Assembly (NCBI GenBank): GCA_017522945.1
Contig: JAFWXT010000001.1
Span: forward strand, 1 to 64,000
DNA from: Clostridia bacterium
GTDB lineage: Bacteria > Bacillota > Clostridia > Christensenellales > Borkfalkiaceae
Direction of reading: 5' to 3'
DNA: 64,000 bases
Part shown: piece after piece, positions 25,749-35,723 of the stretch
Position numbering within the stretch: the stretch's first letter is position 1
How the letters are laid out: each line of letters opens with the position of its first letter
Translations under genes and position numbers: made by a program
The notes under the pieces: generated by a model
Seen by the model: only the letters and a program-made list of their open reading frames with translations
What the model was told of the DNA's origin: nothing
Databases searched by the model: none

Positions 25749-28700
25749 ATGAAAAAGACCTTCAAATTACTATTAGCGTTATTGATGTGTATGCTTTTAA
25801 GTTTAGGCGTTGCATGTATAGACTTAAGCACTTTAAGCAGTTCAGACGGTAGTAGTGTGGGCTCTTCAAATCAAGACAGTTCGCCAGATGATTCTACTGA
25901 TGCGAGCTTCGTAACTGACTTGTTGGAAGGGGGAGAAATGGAAATACTTTCCACAGTTTCTTTTGAAACTTCGGTTGGTATTTACGATGGCACACAAGTA
26001 ATAGTTCCAAGCGTAGTTGTTATGTATGGTGAAGAAGTAATTCCTACTGTTGAAAACGGTTTTACTCTTACTAAACTTGGAGATTACGTTATTACCTTTA
26101 CTTTTGAATTACCAGATGGAAGCGTTAAAATAGAAAGTGTAACCATAATTTCTGTTGATACTACCGCTCCTTCAGTAGTAAGTCAATTAAAGAATAAATA
26201 CTTCGTAAATCAAGTTATTAACTTAAACGAAGCAATTTTAGTTGTTGACGCTGTTGATGAAAATCCAGTAATCGAAAGTGAAATTTATTTTGAAGAAAAA
26301 ATCGAAGCAAACAAACAAGTAATAACCGACAACCAATTTATTCCTACGGTTGCAGGTGATTACGTAGTAGTTGTTAAAGCAAAAGACGGAAGCAATAACG
26401 CAGTTGAAAAAGAATTTTCATTTAGAGTTGCTGAAGTTAACGAAATTGAATACTTTAACGAAGAAGCACTTATTGCTGGTTCTATTCAAAGAGTTGGTGG
26501 AGCTACTATAGCTTTCAACACTAACCCAGAATACATACACGAAGGCGCAGGCTCTATCAAATACACTCAAGGTGGAACGTGGACTGCATTTGTAGTAAAC
26601 GGCTTTGAAGAAATCGATTGGTCTAATCCAGAATGGTATGGTATAACCTTTATGGTTTACAACCCAAGTGAAATTTACGATTACACTTTTGGTGTTGTAG
26701 GCGCGCCTGAAAATATTAGCGGTATATCAAACGTTGGCAATGGCGAAGGCGTTAGTATTATTGCAAAAGCTGGTAAATGGACTAAAGTGTTCATTCCTTC
26801 AAGTGATTTAGCTGTTATTACTACTGCAAAAGGCGAAGTTGATTATTCACGCATTGCAATCACTTTAAACTATTCTAATAACGGTGGCGCAGGAAGCGAT
26901 CAATGGACTAATATCGCATTATATTTTGATACTTTCCGTTTAGAAAATAGCGATCCTATTGCTCCTACAATCGTTGCTCCTGATTTTGTTCCTTTCTACG
27001 TAGCTGGCGCTGAAATAACAGTTCCTACTTTCACGGCTGAAGATAACGAAGATGCTAACCCACAAGTAAGCGTACGCGTTCTTAACGAAAGTGGTGAAGA
27101 AGTTGCTCTAACAAACGGTAAGTTTATTGCAACTGAAAGCAGTTACGTTTATGAAGTTACTGCAGTTGACGCAAACGGAAATAGAGCGGTTGAAACTTAC
27201 GAATTAGTATTGTTTGAAAATCCTGGTGAATACTACGATAATCAAGAAGACGTTACTAATCAAATAACTACTTCAGCAAACACTACTATTGAATTAAATA
27301 GTGATAGCGCGTATATCCGCGAAGGTAATAGTTCAATTCACGTTAAACCTATCGGCACTTTAGAAAAAGTAGTATTTACTCACGAAGATTTAAAATTTGC
27401 TAAAATAGAAGGTTTAACACTTTGGATTTATAACCCAACTAATAACAACTATACTTTAAAGATTGGTGGATTTACCGACGTAGGAATCGCAGTATTTGAA
27501 GTTGTTGGTGTTGCTCCTAATGCATGGAACAAAATTTCATTTAGCGCAGAAGAAATGTCTAATTTCTTAGCGGGTAACTTAAATTTTGGTATATTATTTG
27601 AAAAAACTAACACTAGTACTATGTGGACAGACGTTTGGGCTGCCGCAGAATTCTATATTGATGGAATTAACCTTGCTTACGAACAACCAAGCGAATGGCA
27701 CGCATTAGAAAGTTCTGAAAGCTCTTTACGTTTAGGCGTTGCTGAAGTTAACGATAACGGTGCAAAACTTGCTTCTGTATTTATGGCAAGAGAAAAATAC
27801 GGTTATCCAGTTGGTACTTTTGCAAACAGCGATGCAATTAATTGGGAAGGAAATAAATTAACCTTTAAGATTTACAATAACGACGATATCGGTCACGTTG
27901 TAAGATTAGCATTATATAAATCTGCTACTGCAGTTCGTGGGGATAGAGTTGACATTCAAAAAATAGCTTTAGCTGCATACGAAACAAGAGAAATCACTTT
28001 ATACGGTGATGAAATTCTTGCATTAAGCACTGCTTATAAACATCTTGGTATTTATTACGAAGTTAACGATAATAACGGTTGCCACTGGGCAGAACCTTTC
28101 ACAAACGCTTGCTTTATGTTCTACGACTTTAGTTTAAGCGCAGGAACTTCTGCTGATAGAGTTGTTCCTACAACCGACGATTATAAGTGGGCAGTTTCTG
28201 AAGTTTCGGGTCACGCAATTGCACACATAAACAGCGATTCACGTTTTGTTTACGTTGACGGAAATAAATATACTTTAGATAATAATAAATATTCGTTGTC
28301 ATTTAAAGTTACTCAAGGTAACTGGCCATACGTATTTGTACCTGAAAGTGTAAACGTTGATTGGGCAAACTTAAAAGAATTAAGCTTTATGGTTTATAAC
28401 CCAAGCGAATATGAATACACTCTTGCTATCAATACTTATAACGGAACTACTAAAGTAAAAGAAGTTAAGAAAGTTACTTTAGTTGCAAGCGATTGGACAA
28501 AGGTTATTATTTCTACAACAGAATTAGGACAAACAGAATTTGAAAGTAACTTTAGGCTTGGTTTTGGTATTAACGTTGGATCGAACGCAACTTATGAAGA
28601 CTTCTTTGATGAAGCTGGTAATAAGTATGGCGAGGTTGCTACTATTAAGTGGGCATCACTTAAGATGAACGGCTTATACTTCGACGCGTTTGAATACTCA

Positions 28701-31700
28701 ACACTTAACAAATCAAGCGAAGATTATAAGTGGACTCAAGCTGTTAACGGCTCAACGGGTAGTTTTGCTAAAACGTTAAATGAAGATTTAGCTTTCGTTA
28801 GCGAAGGATTATATTCGTTACACGTTAAGCCTAATGGTACTTGGAACACTATAGCACTTACTCATGCATTAAACTTTAGCGCAGATGAATACGCTTTAGT
28901 TAAGGTTGACGTTTACAACCCATGCTCGTTTGATATCGTTATCGGTGTTGGTGGCGGTTGGGGCAACGGTCTTTTAAAAGCCGGTTCATGGACGACTGTT
29001 ACCGTTCCTTACGCAATTTACGAAAAAGACGGCGTAAAAGTTGGCTTACATATCGGTATTGGTCATACTTGTAGTGCAACGATTGACGGCGTTAAATATA
29101 CTAACCCATCAAGTGGCGCAGCAGATGGTTTATGGGCTGAATTTGTATCAAAAGGCGTTTATATCGATAACGTTCGTTTAATTAAAGATACAGAAAAACC
29201 TGAAATTAACGTTCCTGAATTTGAAAGCGAATTTATGGTAGAAAGCGTTGTTACAGTTCCTACTTTCACAGTAAGTGACAATATTGATAGCGCACCAGTT
29301 TTAGTTGTTAAAGTATTAAAAGACGGCGAAGAAGTTGCATTAACCGACGGTAAATTCGTTATTGGTTTAGGTAATTACAAATACGTTGTAACTGCAAGCG
29401 ATAAATACGGCAACGTAGAAACTAAAGAATACGCTTTAACAGTTATTCCTGATACTACTAAACCTGAAATTAACGTACCTGAATTTGAAAGAGAATTTTT
29501 GGTTGGCGAAGAAATTTATCTTCCTACCTTTACAGCAACCGATAATTTGGATGATGCGCCTGTAGTAGTATTAAAAGTATTAAAGAACGGCGTAGAAATG
29601 GCTGTTGAAAACGGTATGTTTGTTGCTGAAAAGGCTGAATATAAATACGTTGTAACTGCAACCGATAAATATAATAACCAAACTGTTTTAGAATATCAGT
29701 TAACAATTACTGCCGATGAAGGCGCTCCTGTAATTAGCGCTCCTGAATTTGAAAGAGAAGCAATGGCGGGCGATTTAATTACAGTTCCTGCTTTCACCGC
29801 AACCGATGATATCGATGCTAATCCAGTAGTAACTGTAAAAGTATTAAAGGACGGCGAAGAAGTTATTGTTGAAAACGGCACGTTCGTTGCTCAAGCAGGT
29901 GTTTACACCTACCAAGTAACTGCAACCGACAGCTTTGCAAATTCGGTAACCTTAGAATATACTTTAACTGTAATTGCCGATCTTACTGCTCCTGTAATTA
30001 CAATGGATGAAATTCAAAAGGTATGGCTTGTTGGCGAAGAAGTTGTTCTTCCTGAAGTAACAGTTAGTGACGATTACGATGCTAACCCATCGCTAAGCGT
30101 TAAAGTGCTTAAGAACGGCGTAGAAATGGCTGTTGAAAATGGCGCGTTCGTTGTTGAAAAAGCATCTTATTTAATTAAAGTTGAAGTTAGCGATAAATAC
30201 GGCAACTCAGATAGCAAACAAATTGAATTAACCGTTTTAGCTAATACCGACGAATATTATGATGCAAGCGTTGAAGAAATTGTTACGACTGGTGGTAGCA
30301 CAGTTTCACTTAATAGTGATTCATCATTCATTCGTGAAGGCGAAGGCTCTGTTAAGGTAGCTGTAAGCGGTACTTACGAAAGAGTGATGTTTACTACTCG
30401 CGGTGTAGAATTTGCAAAAACTTATGGTTTAACTTTCTGGGCATATAATCCAAGTGAGCATAACTTATCAATAAGAGTTACTGGCTTAAAGGATGATTTA
30501 AGCATTGGTTCAACTACTTATTTGGCAACTTTAGCACCAGGTCACTGGAATAAATTTAGCTATACTGCAAGTGAAATACAAGCATTGTTAGGCGAAGGCG
30601 TACAAAATCTTGGTCTTTTAGTTCAAAAAGCTGATAATACGGTTTCTTGGAATGCTGGCTCTGAAATGTGGAACAATAGAGTGTTCTATTTAGACGGTAT
30701 AACGTTTAATTATGAAGAACCAGAAAATCAATGGCTTGCAACTGCAAGTGACGGTTCATTACGCGGAACAGTTGCAGAAATTAACGACAACGGCGCTAAA
30801 CTTGCCGCTACATTTACTGCAAGAGAAGCTTACGGCTACGCAACCGGAACTTTAGCAAACAGTCACTTAATCAACTGGGCAGGAAATAAGTTAACCTTTA
30901 AGATTTACAATAACGACGATATCGGTCACGTAATTAGATTAGTTTTAAACGACACGGCAACAAGTAATAATTCTTCAATAGTAGTAATACAAAAAGTTTG
31001 TTTAGCTGCTTATGAAACTGTTGAAATCACTTTATACGGTGACGAAATTCTTGCATTATCATCAACTAAGAAATACTTAGGTATTTACTACGATATGCAC
31101 GATAATAACAGTACTTATTTATTAGATAAGTTTGTTGATAGTTGCTTTATGCTTTACGATTTTGAATTAAGCGCAGGCACTTCAGCCGATAGAGTTGTTC
31201 CTACAACCGAAGATTATAAGTGGGCAGTTCCTGAAGTTTCGGGCAACGCAACTGCACACCTAAATAGCGATTCACGTTTTGTTTACGTTGATGGAAATAA
31301 GTACACTTTAGATAACAATAAATATTCGTTATCATTTAGAGTTACTCAAGGTAACTGGCCAAACGTATTCGTACCTGAAAGTGCAAATATTGATTGGGTA
31401 AACTTAAAAGAATTAAGCTTTATGGTTTATAACCCAAGCCAATATGAATATTCACTTGGCTTAAGAATAGTTGACGGCACAACTAAAGTTGCTGATATTA
31501 AATCTGTTACTTTAGCTGCAAATGATTGGACTAAAGTTACTATCAATGCAAGTGACGTTTCTTCTATTACTTTTGCTACTGGTTATAGATTAAGTTTAGT
31601 TATCAATACCGGTACTAACGCAACTTATGAAACTATAACTGCTGATGACGGAAAATCTACTGGCAGCGTTGCTACTGATAAGTGGGCATCGCTTAAGATG

Positions 31701-32201
31701 AACGGCTTATACTTCGACGCGTTTGAAAGTATTGTAATGGATAAAAACAGCGACGATTATAAGTGGTGTGTAGGTGTAAATGGAGGACAAGGTAGTTTCA
31801 CAAACGTTATAAACGAAGATAGCGCTTATATTAAAGAAGGTTGTTTCTCACTACACACAAAACCTAACGGCACTTGGAACAGCGTAGCCCTTTCTCACGC
31901 GTTAGAAGTTAGTGCAACAACGATTACTTTCTCTGTTTATAACCCATGTTCATTCGATGTTGTTATCGGTATGGGAACGGCTTGGGGAACTTTCGTAGCT
32001 AAAGCAGGTGCGTGGACAGAATATACTGTAAACGTGGCTGATGCCGTTACTGATAAAGGTTTAGAATTTAGAATTGGTCATACTTGCAGCGTTACTATTG
32101 ATGGTGTTAAATATACTAACCCATCAAGTGGCGCAACAGATGGTTTATGGGATGAATTAAAATCAAAAGGCATTTATGTTGATAATATCGTACTTAGCTA
32201 A
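25749..32201 (+). CDS. Giant modular lipoprotein: Ig-like domains and nine carbohydrate-binding-type modules
   Basis: The 2150-residue protein has a lipobox (GVAC, Cys23), then a Ser/Asp-rich spacer. It continues with two Ig-like domains (about 60-230), one beta-sandwich module (about 232-400), an Ig-like domain (402-490), and four different sandwich modules (492-1145). Four tandem Ig-like domains follow (1147-1496, each with a PEFExEF-type start and VKVLK(D/N)G), and then a second copy of the four-module block (1498-2150). Modules share SDSxxIREGxxS, FMVYNPSEYEY and a closing YIDxxRL strand. No catalytic residues, dockerin or sortase motif are visible. It probably stands off the membrane as a multivalent glycan-binding scaffold, a Gram-positive counterpart of Sus surface proteins. 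Function is inference from architecture and neighbours. Confidence 0.8.
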   Translation: MKKTFKLLLALLMCMLLSLGVACIDLSTLSSSDGSSVGSSNQDSSPDDSTDASFVTDLLEGGEMEILSTVSFETSVGIYDGTQVIVPSVVVMYGEEVIPTVENGFTLTKLGDYVITFTFELPDGSVKIESVTIISVDTTAPSVVSQLKNKYFVNQVINLNEAILVVDAVDENPVIESEIYFEEKIEANKQVITDNQFIPTVAGDYVVVVKAKDGSNNAVEKEFSFRVAEVNEIEYFNEEALIAGSIQRVGGATIAFNTNPEYIHEGAGSIKYTQGGTWTAFVVNGFEEIDWSNPEWYGITFMVYNPSEIYDYTFGVVGAPENISGISNVGNGEGVSIIAKAGKWTKVFIPSSDLAVITTAKGEVDYSRIAITLNYSNNGGAGSDQWTNIALYFDTFRLENSDPIAPTIVAPDFVPFYVAGAEITVPTFTAEDNEDANPQVSVRVLNESGEEVALTNGKFIATESSYVYEVTAVDANGNRAVETYELVLFENPGEYYDNQEDVTNQITTSANTTIELNSDSAYIREGNSSIHVKPIGTLEKVVFTHEDLKFAKIEGLTLWIYNPTNNNYTLKIGGFTDVGIAVFEVVGVAPNAWNKISFSAEEMSNFLAGNLNFGILFEKTNTSTMWTDVWAAAEFYIDGINLAYEQPSEWHALESSESSLRLGVAEVNDNGAKLASVFMAREKYGYPVGTFANSDAINWEGNKLTFKIYNNDDIGHVVRLALYKSATAVRGDRVDIQKIALAAYETREITLYGDEILALSTAYKHLGIYYEVNDNNGCHWAEPFTNACFMFYDFSLSAGTSADRVVPTTDDYKWAVSEVSGHAIAHINSDSRFVYVDGNKYTLDNNKYSLSFKVTQGNWPYVFVPESVNVDWANLKELSFMVYNPSEYEYTLAINTYNGTTKVKEVKKVTLVASDWTKVIISTTELGQTEFESNFRLGFGINVGSNATYEDFFDEAGNKYGEVATIKWASLKMNGLYFDAFEYSTLNKSSEDYKWTQAVNGSTGSFAKTLNEDLAFVSEGLYSLHVKPNGTWNTIALTHALNFSADEYALVKVDVYNPCSFDIVIGVGGGWGNGLLKAGSWTTVTVPYAIYEKDGVKVGLHIGIGHTCSATIDGVKYTNPSSGAADGLWAEFVSKGVYIDNVRLIKDTEKPEINVPEFESEFMVESVVTVPTFTVSDNIDSAPVLVVKVLKDGEEVALTDGKFVIGLGNYKYVVTASDKYGNVETKEYALTVIPDTTKPEINVPEFEREFLVGEEIYLPTFTATDNLDDAPVVVLKVLKNGVEMAVENGMFVAEKAEYKYVVTATDKYNNQTVLEYQLTITADEGAPVISAPEFEREAMAGDLITVPAFTATDDIDANPVVTVKVLKDGEEVIVENGTFVAQAGVYTYQVTATDSFANSVTLEYTLTVIADLTAPVITMDEIQKVWLVGEEVVLPEVTVSDDYDANPSLSVKVLKNGVEMAVENGAFVVEKASYLIKVEVSDKYGNSDSKQIELTVLANTDEYYDASVEEIVTTGGSTVSLNSDSSFIREGEGSVKVAVSGTYERVMFTTRGVEFAKTYGLTFWAYNPSEHNLSIRVTGLKDDLSIGSTTYLATLAPGHWNKFSYTASEIQALLGEGVQNLGLLVQKADNTVSWNAGSEMWNNRVFYLDGITFNYEEPENQWLATASDGSLRGTVAEINDNGAKLAATFTAREAYGYATGTLANSHLINWAGNKLTFKIYNNDDIGHVIRLVLNDTATSNNSSIVVIQKVCLAAYETVEITLYGDEILALSSTKKYLGIYYDMHDNNSTYLLDKFVDSCFMLYDFELSAGTSADRVVPTTEDYKWAVPEVSGNATAHLNSDSRFVYVDGNKYTLDNNKYSLSFRVTQGNWPNVFVPESANIDWVNLKELSFMVYNPSQYEYSLGLRIVDGTTKVADIKSVTLAANDWTKVTINASDVSSITFATGYRLSLVINTGTNATYETITADDGKSTGSVATDKWASLKMNGLYFDAFESIVMDKNSDDYKWCVGVNGGQGSFTNVINEDSAYIKEGCFSLHTKPNGTWNSVALSHALEVSATTITFSVYNPCSFDVVIGMGTAWGTFVAKAGAWTEYTVNVADAVTDKGLEFRIGHTCSVTIDGVKYTNPSSGATDGLWDELKSKGIYVDNIVLS
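27222..29185 (+). repeat. Four-module block of giant lipoprotein, copy 1
   Basis: This stretch encodes residues of about 492-1145. It matches the block at 30246-32198 module by module in the same order, with long identical stretches (for example NKLTFKIYNNDDIGHV and WASLKMNGLYFDAFE). Confidence 0.85.
30246..32198 (+). repeat. Four-module block of giant lipoprotein, copy 2
   Basis: This is the second copy of the block, residues of about 1500-2150. The third module (FVYVDGNKYTLDNNKYSLSF) is the best conserved between copies; the first and last have diverged most, so the duplication is not recent. Confidence 0.85.
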
Positions 32202-32231
32202 TTAAAAGTACAATTAAAAAAAACAATTGGT

Positions 32232-32270
32232 TAACTACCGTCTTTCCCTTTATGGGAAGGACGGTGGTTA
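32232..32270 (+). promoter_or_regulatory. Stable intercistronic hairpin without a T-run
   Basis: A 17-bp stem with two G-U pairs (TAACTACCGTCTTTCCC with GGGAAGGACGGTGGTTA) and a 5-base loop lies 30 bases after the giant gene and 20 before the next ATG. No T-run follows, so it is more likely an mRNA processing or stabilising element, or a partial attenuator, than a terminator. Confidence 0.6.
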
Positions 32271-32289
32271 GCAATATTTACGAGGTTTT

Positions 32290-32937
32290 ATGAAAAAAAT
32301 TACATTATTTTTTGCGCTTATCTTAAGCGTTTTATTATCACTATCGTTTATGGCTTGTGGTGGAGAAACTTCACAAGGAACTTCAAACGGCGAATCAAAT
32401 TCACAACAAAGTGAACAAAGCTCACAAGATCCCGATAATAATGAAGATAGTTTACCAACCGATTGGTTCGTTGCTTGTGACGGTGCTAGCGTTTCAATAA
32501 TTGAAAGTGGTAACTATATTAAAGAAGGTAGCGAGTGGTCACTTAAATATGCACACGAAAACACAACTACAGGCAATACGGGCGCAGGAGTTAAGTTTAA
32601 CTATTCTTCAGCACAAGATATGGGCTCTTTTGATTTTTCGGTTTATAATCCAACTTCAAACGCCATTACTATCGAAGTGTTTTTAAATGCAAAATCAACA
32701 CCTGAAATTTTCCAAGATTATAAAACTGTTTCAACTCACGTTATTAATCCTGGCGAATGGACTGAAATTAGTGTTAACGGAAGAACTCTTGCAAGCACAA
32801 GCTCTAACGGTGCTTACGACGTTATTGGTATTGCAGTTTTACTTGAAGACAACGGTGAAACTGTTAACAGTAACTTATGGAAATCCATTGAGCTTTATTT
32901 CGATGGTCTTCAAATCTTTTTTGAAGTAACAGAGTAA
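32290..32937 (+). CDS. Small lipoprotein with one carbohydrate-binding-type module
   Basis: The 215-residue protein has a lipobox (FMAC, Cys23) and a Ser/Gln/Asn-rich spacer to about residue 55. One beta-sandwich module follows, of the same kind as in the giant lipoprotein. Its marks are the NYIKEGSEWSLKY, FDFSVYNPTSNAIT, NPGEWTEISV and closing LYFDGLQIFFE strands. It has no catalytic motif. An ACGAGG site precedes ATG 32290. The next lipoprotein starts 3 bases after its stop. Likely a surface glycan-binding protein; inferred. Confidence 0.72.
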   Translation: MKKITLFFALILSVLLSLSFMACGGETSQGTSNGESNSQQSEQSSQDPDNNEDSLPTDWFVACDGASVSIIESGNYIKEGSEWSLKYAHENTTTGNTGAGVKFNYSSAQDMGSFDFSVYNPTSNAITIEVFLNAKSTPEIFQDYKTVSTHVINPGEWTEISVNGRTLASTSSNGAYDVIGIAVLLEDNGETVNSNLWKSIELYFDGLQIFFEVTE

Positions 32938-32940
32938 TTT

Positions 32941-33579
32941 ATGAAAAAATTTGTTAAATTTTTTAGTTTAGCATTAGCCTTAATTTCAAGCGTTATTTTT
33001 ATTTCGTGCGCTGGCGCACCAACTACTAGCGACAATTCATCAAACGATATTTCTGCGCCTGATAGCACCGGCACAACTCAAGAACGATACGTTGAAAGTA
33101 TTGATTTATCTTTTGATAAAATTAAATGCTGTAACGTAAAAATTGAAAAAAATACAGATGCCGAATTTGTTTATGGCGAAACCAATAACTGGTCGATACA
33201 CTACCTTCCAAATGGAAATTGGACTTTTATTAAGTTTGAAGATAGCGCTGAAATCGATTGGTCTAACGTTAGAGTTTTCTCTTTTTGGGTATATAATCCA
33301 AGTGATAACTACGACGTTAACTTTAGCGTTTCGTTAAGCAAAAATATGAATCTTGATTTCGAAGCTAGCTCCATAGCTCTTGGAAAGGCAACAGAAAAGG
33401 CTGAATATGGCTGGACTAAAATTGAAATTGCAGGTAATATTATTCGTAGTGCCGTTACTGATGGATATATTTATCTTTCAATTGGGTTAAATTATACCGT
33501 AAACGGTGAAACGGCAAGTAGTGAACAATGGAAAAATACTAATTTTTATATTGATCATTTTGAAGTTACAAGAAACTAA
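32941..33579 (+). CDS. Small lipoprotein with one carbohydrate-binding-type module
   Basis: This 212-residue protein has a lipobox (FISC, Cys23), a Ser/Thr-rich spacer and a single sandwich module (about 55-212). The marks are FVYGETNNWSIHYLPNGNW, EIDWSNVRVFSFWVYNPS and a closing FYIDHFEV strand. It is closest in pattern to the first module of the 2150-residue protein (both have EIDWSN before the VYNPS strand). It is one of four consecutive secreted proteins built from this unit. No enzyme motif is seen; surface glycan binding is the likely role. Confidence 0.72.
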   Translation: MKKFVKFFSLALALISSVIFISCAGAPTTSDNSSNDISAPDSTGTTQERYVESIDLSFDKIKCCNVKIEKNTDAEFVYGETNNWSIHYLPNGNWTFIKFEDSAEIDWSNVRVFSFWVYNPSDNYDVNFSVSLSKNMNLDFEASSIALGKATEKAEYGWTKIEIAGNIIRSAVTDGYIYLSIGLNYTVNGETASSEQWKNTNFYIDHFEVTRN

Positions 33580-33668
33580 TTTTTATAGCGCGATTGCCAA
33601 AATTTTGGCAATTCGCGCAAAATAATAAATTTTTAAAAAGATTATTTATATGCTTTTACGAGGTTTTT

Positions 33669-35723
33669 ATGGAAGGTAAATGGATTTGCTATCCTGGCGA
33701 TTATGAAATTATGCTTGCCGAAAAGGTTCATGCAAGAAGATACCAACGTGATTTTCCTATTGCGCCATTTTGGCGCGTTGATAGTCCTTGGCATCACGTT
33801 CGCTTTTTTAAAGTTTTTAAAATTGATAAGCCTACTCGTTTACATTTTAGTTGGGAGGGTAGAATAAGCGTATTTTTCCGTCGCCCAGTACTTCATCTCG
33901 ACGACGTTTATTCTTATGAGTTTAACGGCATAATCGATTTGCCTGCAGGTGAACATTATATGGATATTTGGGTGTATAACCCAAACGGTCTTCCTTGTTT
34001 AAAAATTGATAGCGATAGTATAGTTACCGATGGATCTTTTGAAGTTGCTTACAATCAAATCGATTTAGTTCCTGCATACGAAGTAAACTGCGGTAACCTT
34101 ACTCCAAACACCTTTGCTTTACCTACGCGAGAAATTAAGTGGGTTAAAGAATTTGAGCTAAACGGCGATAAAATTTACGATTTTGGAAAACTTATTTTTG
34201 CATACGCATCGGTTAAGGGTAGCGGAAAATACCGTTTATATTTTGGCGAAACCTTAAACGAAGCTACTAATAATACAAGCCAAGTAAAATTACTTGCCGA
34301 AAAGGCGTATTTTGGGCTTAATGAAGAACAAACTCGCGAAACTTTTTGCGAACAAATTGAATTTTTCGATATAAACGACCATTTATATCATAAATCAAAA
34401 ACAACTAAGGCTTTTAGATATCTTCGAGTAGTTGGTGGCGCTCACGAACTTAAAATTGAAGAAGAATACGATGATAAGCCTATAGTAGTTGAATATAAAT
34501 GTGAAAACAAACGGTTACAAAAGATTTTTGAAACCGCATTATATACCTTCTCTTTATGTACGCGCGAATTTTATCTCGACGGCATAAAGCGCGACCGTTG
34601 GCTTTGGGGTGGCGACGCTTATGAAGCTGAAAAGGCTGAATATTATTATCAGCACGATACCGATCGCATTAAACAAAACATTATAGCGCTATTTGGTAAA
34701 AGTCCGGTAGTGCGTTATATAAACCATATTTTAGATTATACGCTTTATACATTGATTTCCGTGTGGGAATATTACGAACATACGGGTGATAAAAAGTTTT
34801 TATCATTTATCGAACCTATTTTTAGCGAACACCTTAATTTTTGTTTGGGCAGAGTTAGTAAAGACGGATTTATTTGTTCTATACCGCGAAACGGTGAGCA
34901 CGTTGATTGGATATTTGTTGATTGGGGACAACTTCCCGATAAAAAGGGCGAGGTTTCGTTTGAACAAATTCTATTTTGGAAGGCTATTACCTGTTCGGCT
35001 AAAATATACGAAATTTTAGGTAAGGATAATACTAAACTTTTAGAAAAAGCCGAAGAATTAAAGACTAAAACTAACGAAATTTTCTTTGATAAACAAAAGG
35101 GCGTTTTCGTTTTTGCAAGAAACAACGGCGTGTTAGATACTACCGTTACTTGTCACGCTAATATCTTTGCTATTTTATACGGTTTTGCAAGTGAAGAACA
35201 AAAAAATAGCATTTTAAGCGCAATTCAAAAGGGCGAAATGCAACTTTCAATTACACCTTTTATGATTGAATTCGTGCTTGCAAGCTTGTTCGAGGGTGGC
35301 CAGTGGCAAAATGGCGCAAAAATGCTTGAAGATTTTTGGGGTGGTATGGTTGATACCGGCACTTCAACTTTTTGGGAAACTTATCAAGAGGGCGAGCAAG
35401 AAGAAAGCGCTACCGCAATGTACGGCAGACCTTTTGGCAGAAGCCATTGCCATATTTGGGGAGCAGGACCTTTATATCTTATTCCACGCTATTATTACGG
35501 CTTGCGTGACGATTTGGAATTTGGTAAAAAATTTGTACTTGAGCCTAATTTGAATTTAATTAAAAACAGTTATATTAAACTACCTTTGGCTAAGGGAACT
35601 ATTACCGTTGAGTGCTCAAGCACTAATCTTTTAATATTTGCTAATGAGGTTGATGGCGAGTTAGTATTAAACGGGAAACATTACACTGTTAAAAAAGGGG
35701 AAAAATTAAATGTCGAAATCTAA
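33669..35723 (+). CDS. GH78-type alpha-L-rhamnosidase family protein
   Basis: GH78 enzymes release terminal L-rhamnose or related deoxy-sugars by inversion. The 684-residue protein has N-terminal beta-sandwich domains (about 1-270) and an (alpha/alpha)6 barrel. The family pattern DGIKRDRWLWGGDAYEAEK starts at Asp304, MVDTGTSTFWE ends at Glu570 and GRSHCHIWGAGPLYLIPR follows; a small beta domain ends it. There is no signal peptide, so it is cytosolic and acts on imported oligosaccharides. ATG 33669 has an ACGAGG site upstream; an in-frame start at 33594 adds 25 residues without support. Its end overlaps the next gene by 14 bases. Real substrate may differ from rhamnose. Confidence 0.82.
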   Translation: MEGKWICYPGDYEIMLAEKVHARRYQRDFPIAPFWRVDSPWHHVRFFKVFKIDKPTRLHFSWEGRISVFFRRPVLHLDDVYSYEFNGIIDLPAGEHYMDIWVYNPNGLPCLKIDSDSIVTDGSFEVAYNQIDLVPAYEVNCGNLTPNTFALPTREIKWVKEFELNGDKIYDFGKLIFAYASVKGSGKYRLYFGETLNEATNNTSQVKLLAEKAYFGLNEEQTRETFCEQIEFFDINDHLYHKSKTTKAFRYLRVVGGAHELKIEEEYDDKPIVVEYKCENKRLQKIFETALYTFSLCTREFYLDGIKRDRWLWGGDAYEAEKAEYYYQHDTDRIKQNIIALFGKSPVVRYINHILDYTLYTLISVWEYYEHTGDKKFLSFIEPIFSEHLNFCLGRVSKDGFICSIPRNGEHVDWIFVDWGQLPDKKGEVSFEQILFWKAITCSAKIYEILGKDNTKLLEKAEELKTKTNEIFFDKQKGVFVFARNNGVLDTTVTCHANIFAILYGFASEEQKNSILSAIQKGEMQLSITPFMIEFVLASLFEGGQWQNGAKMLEDFWGGMVDTGTSTFWETYQEGEQEESATAMYGRPFGRSHCHIWGAGPLYLIPRYYYGLRDDLEFGKKFVLEPNLNLIKNSYIKLPLAKGTITVECSSTNLLIFANEVDGELVLNGKHYTVKKGEKLNVEI

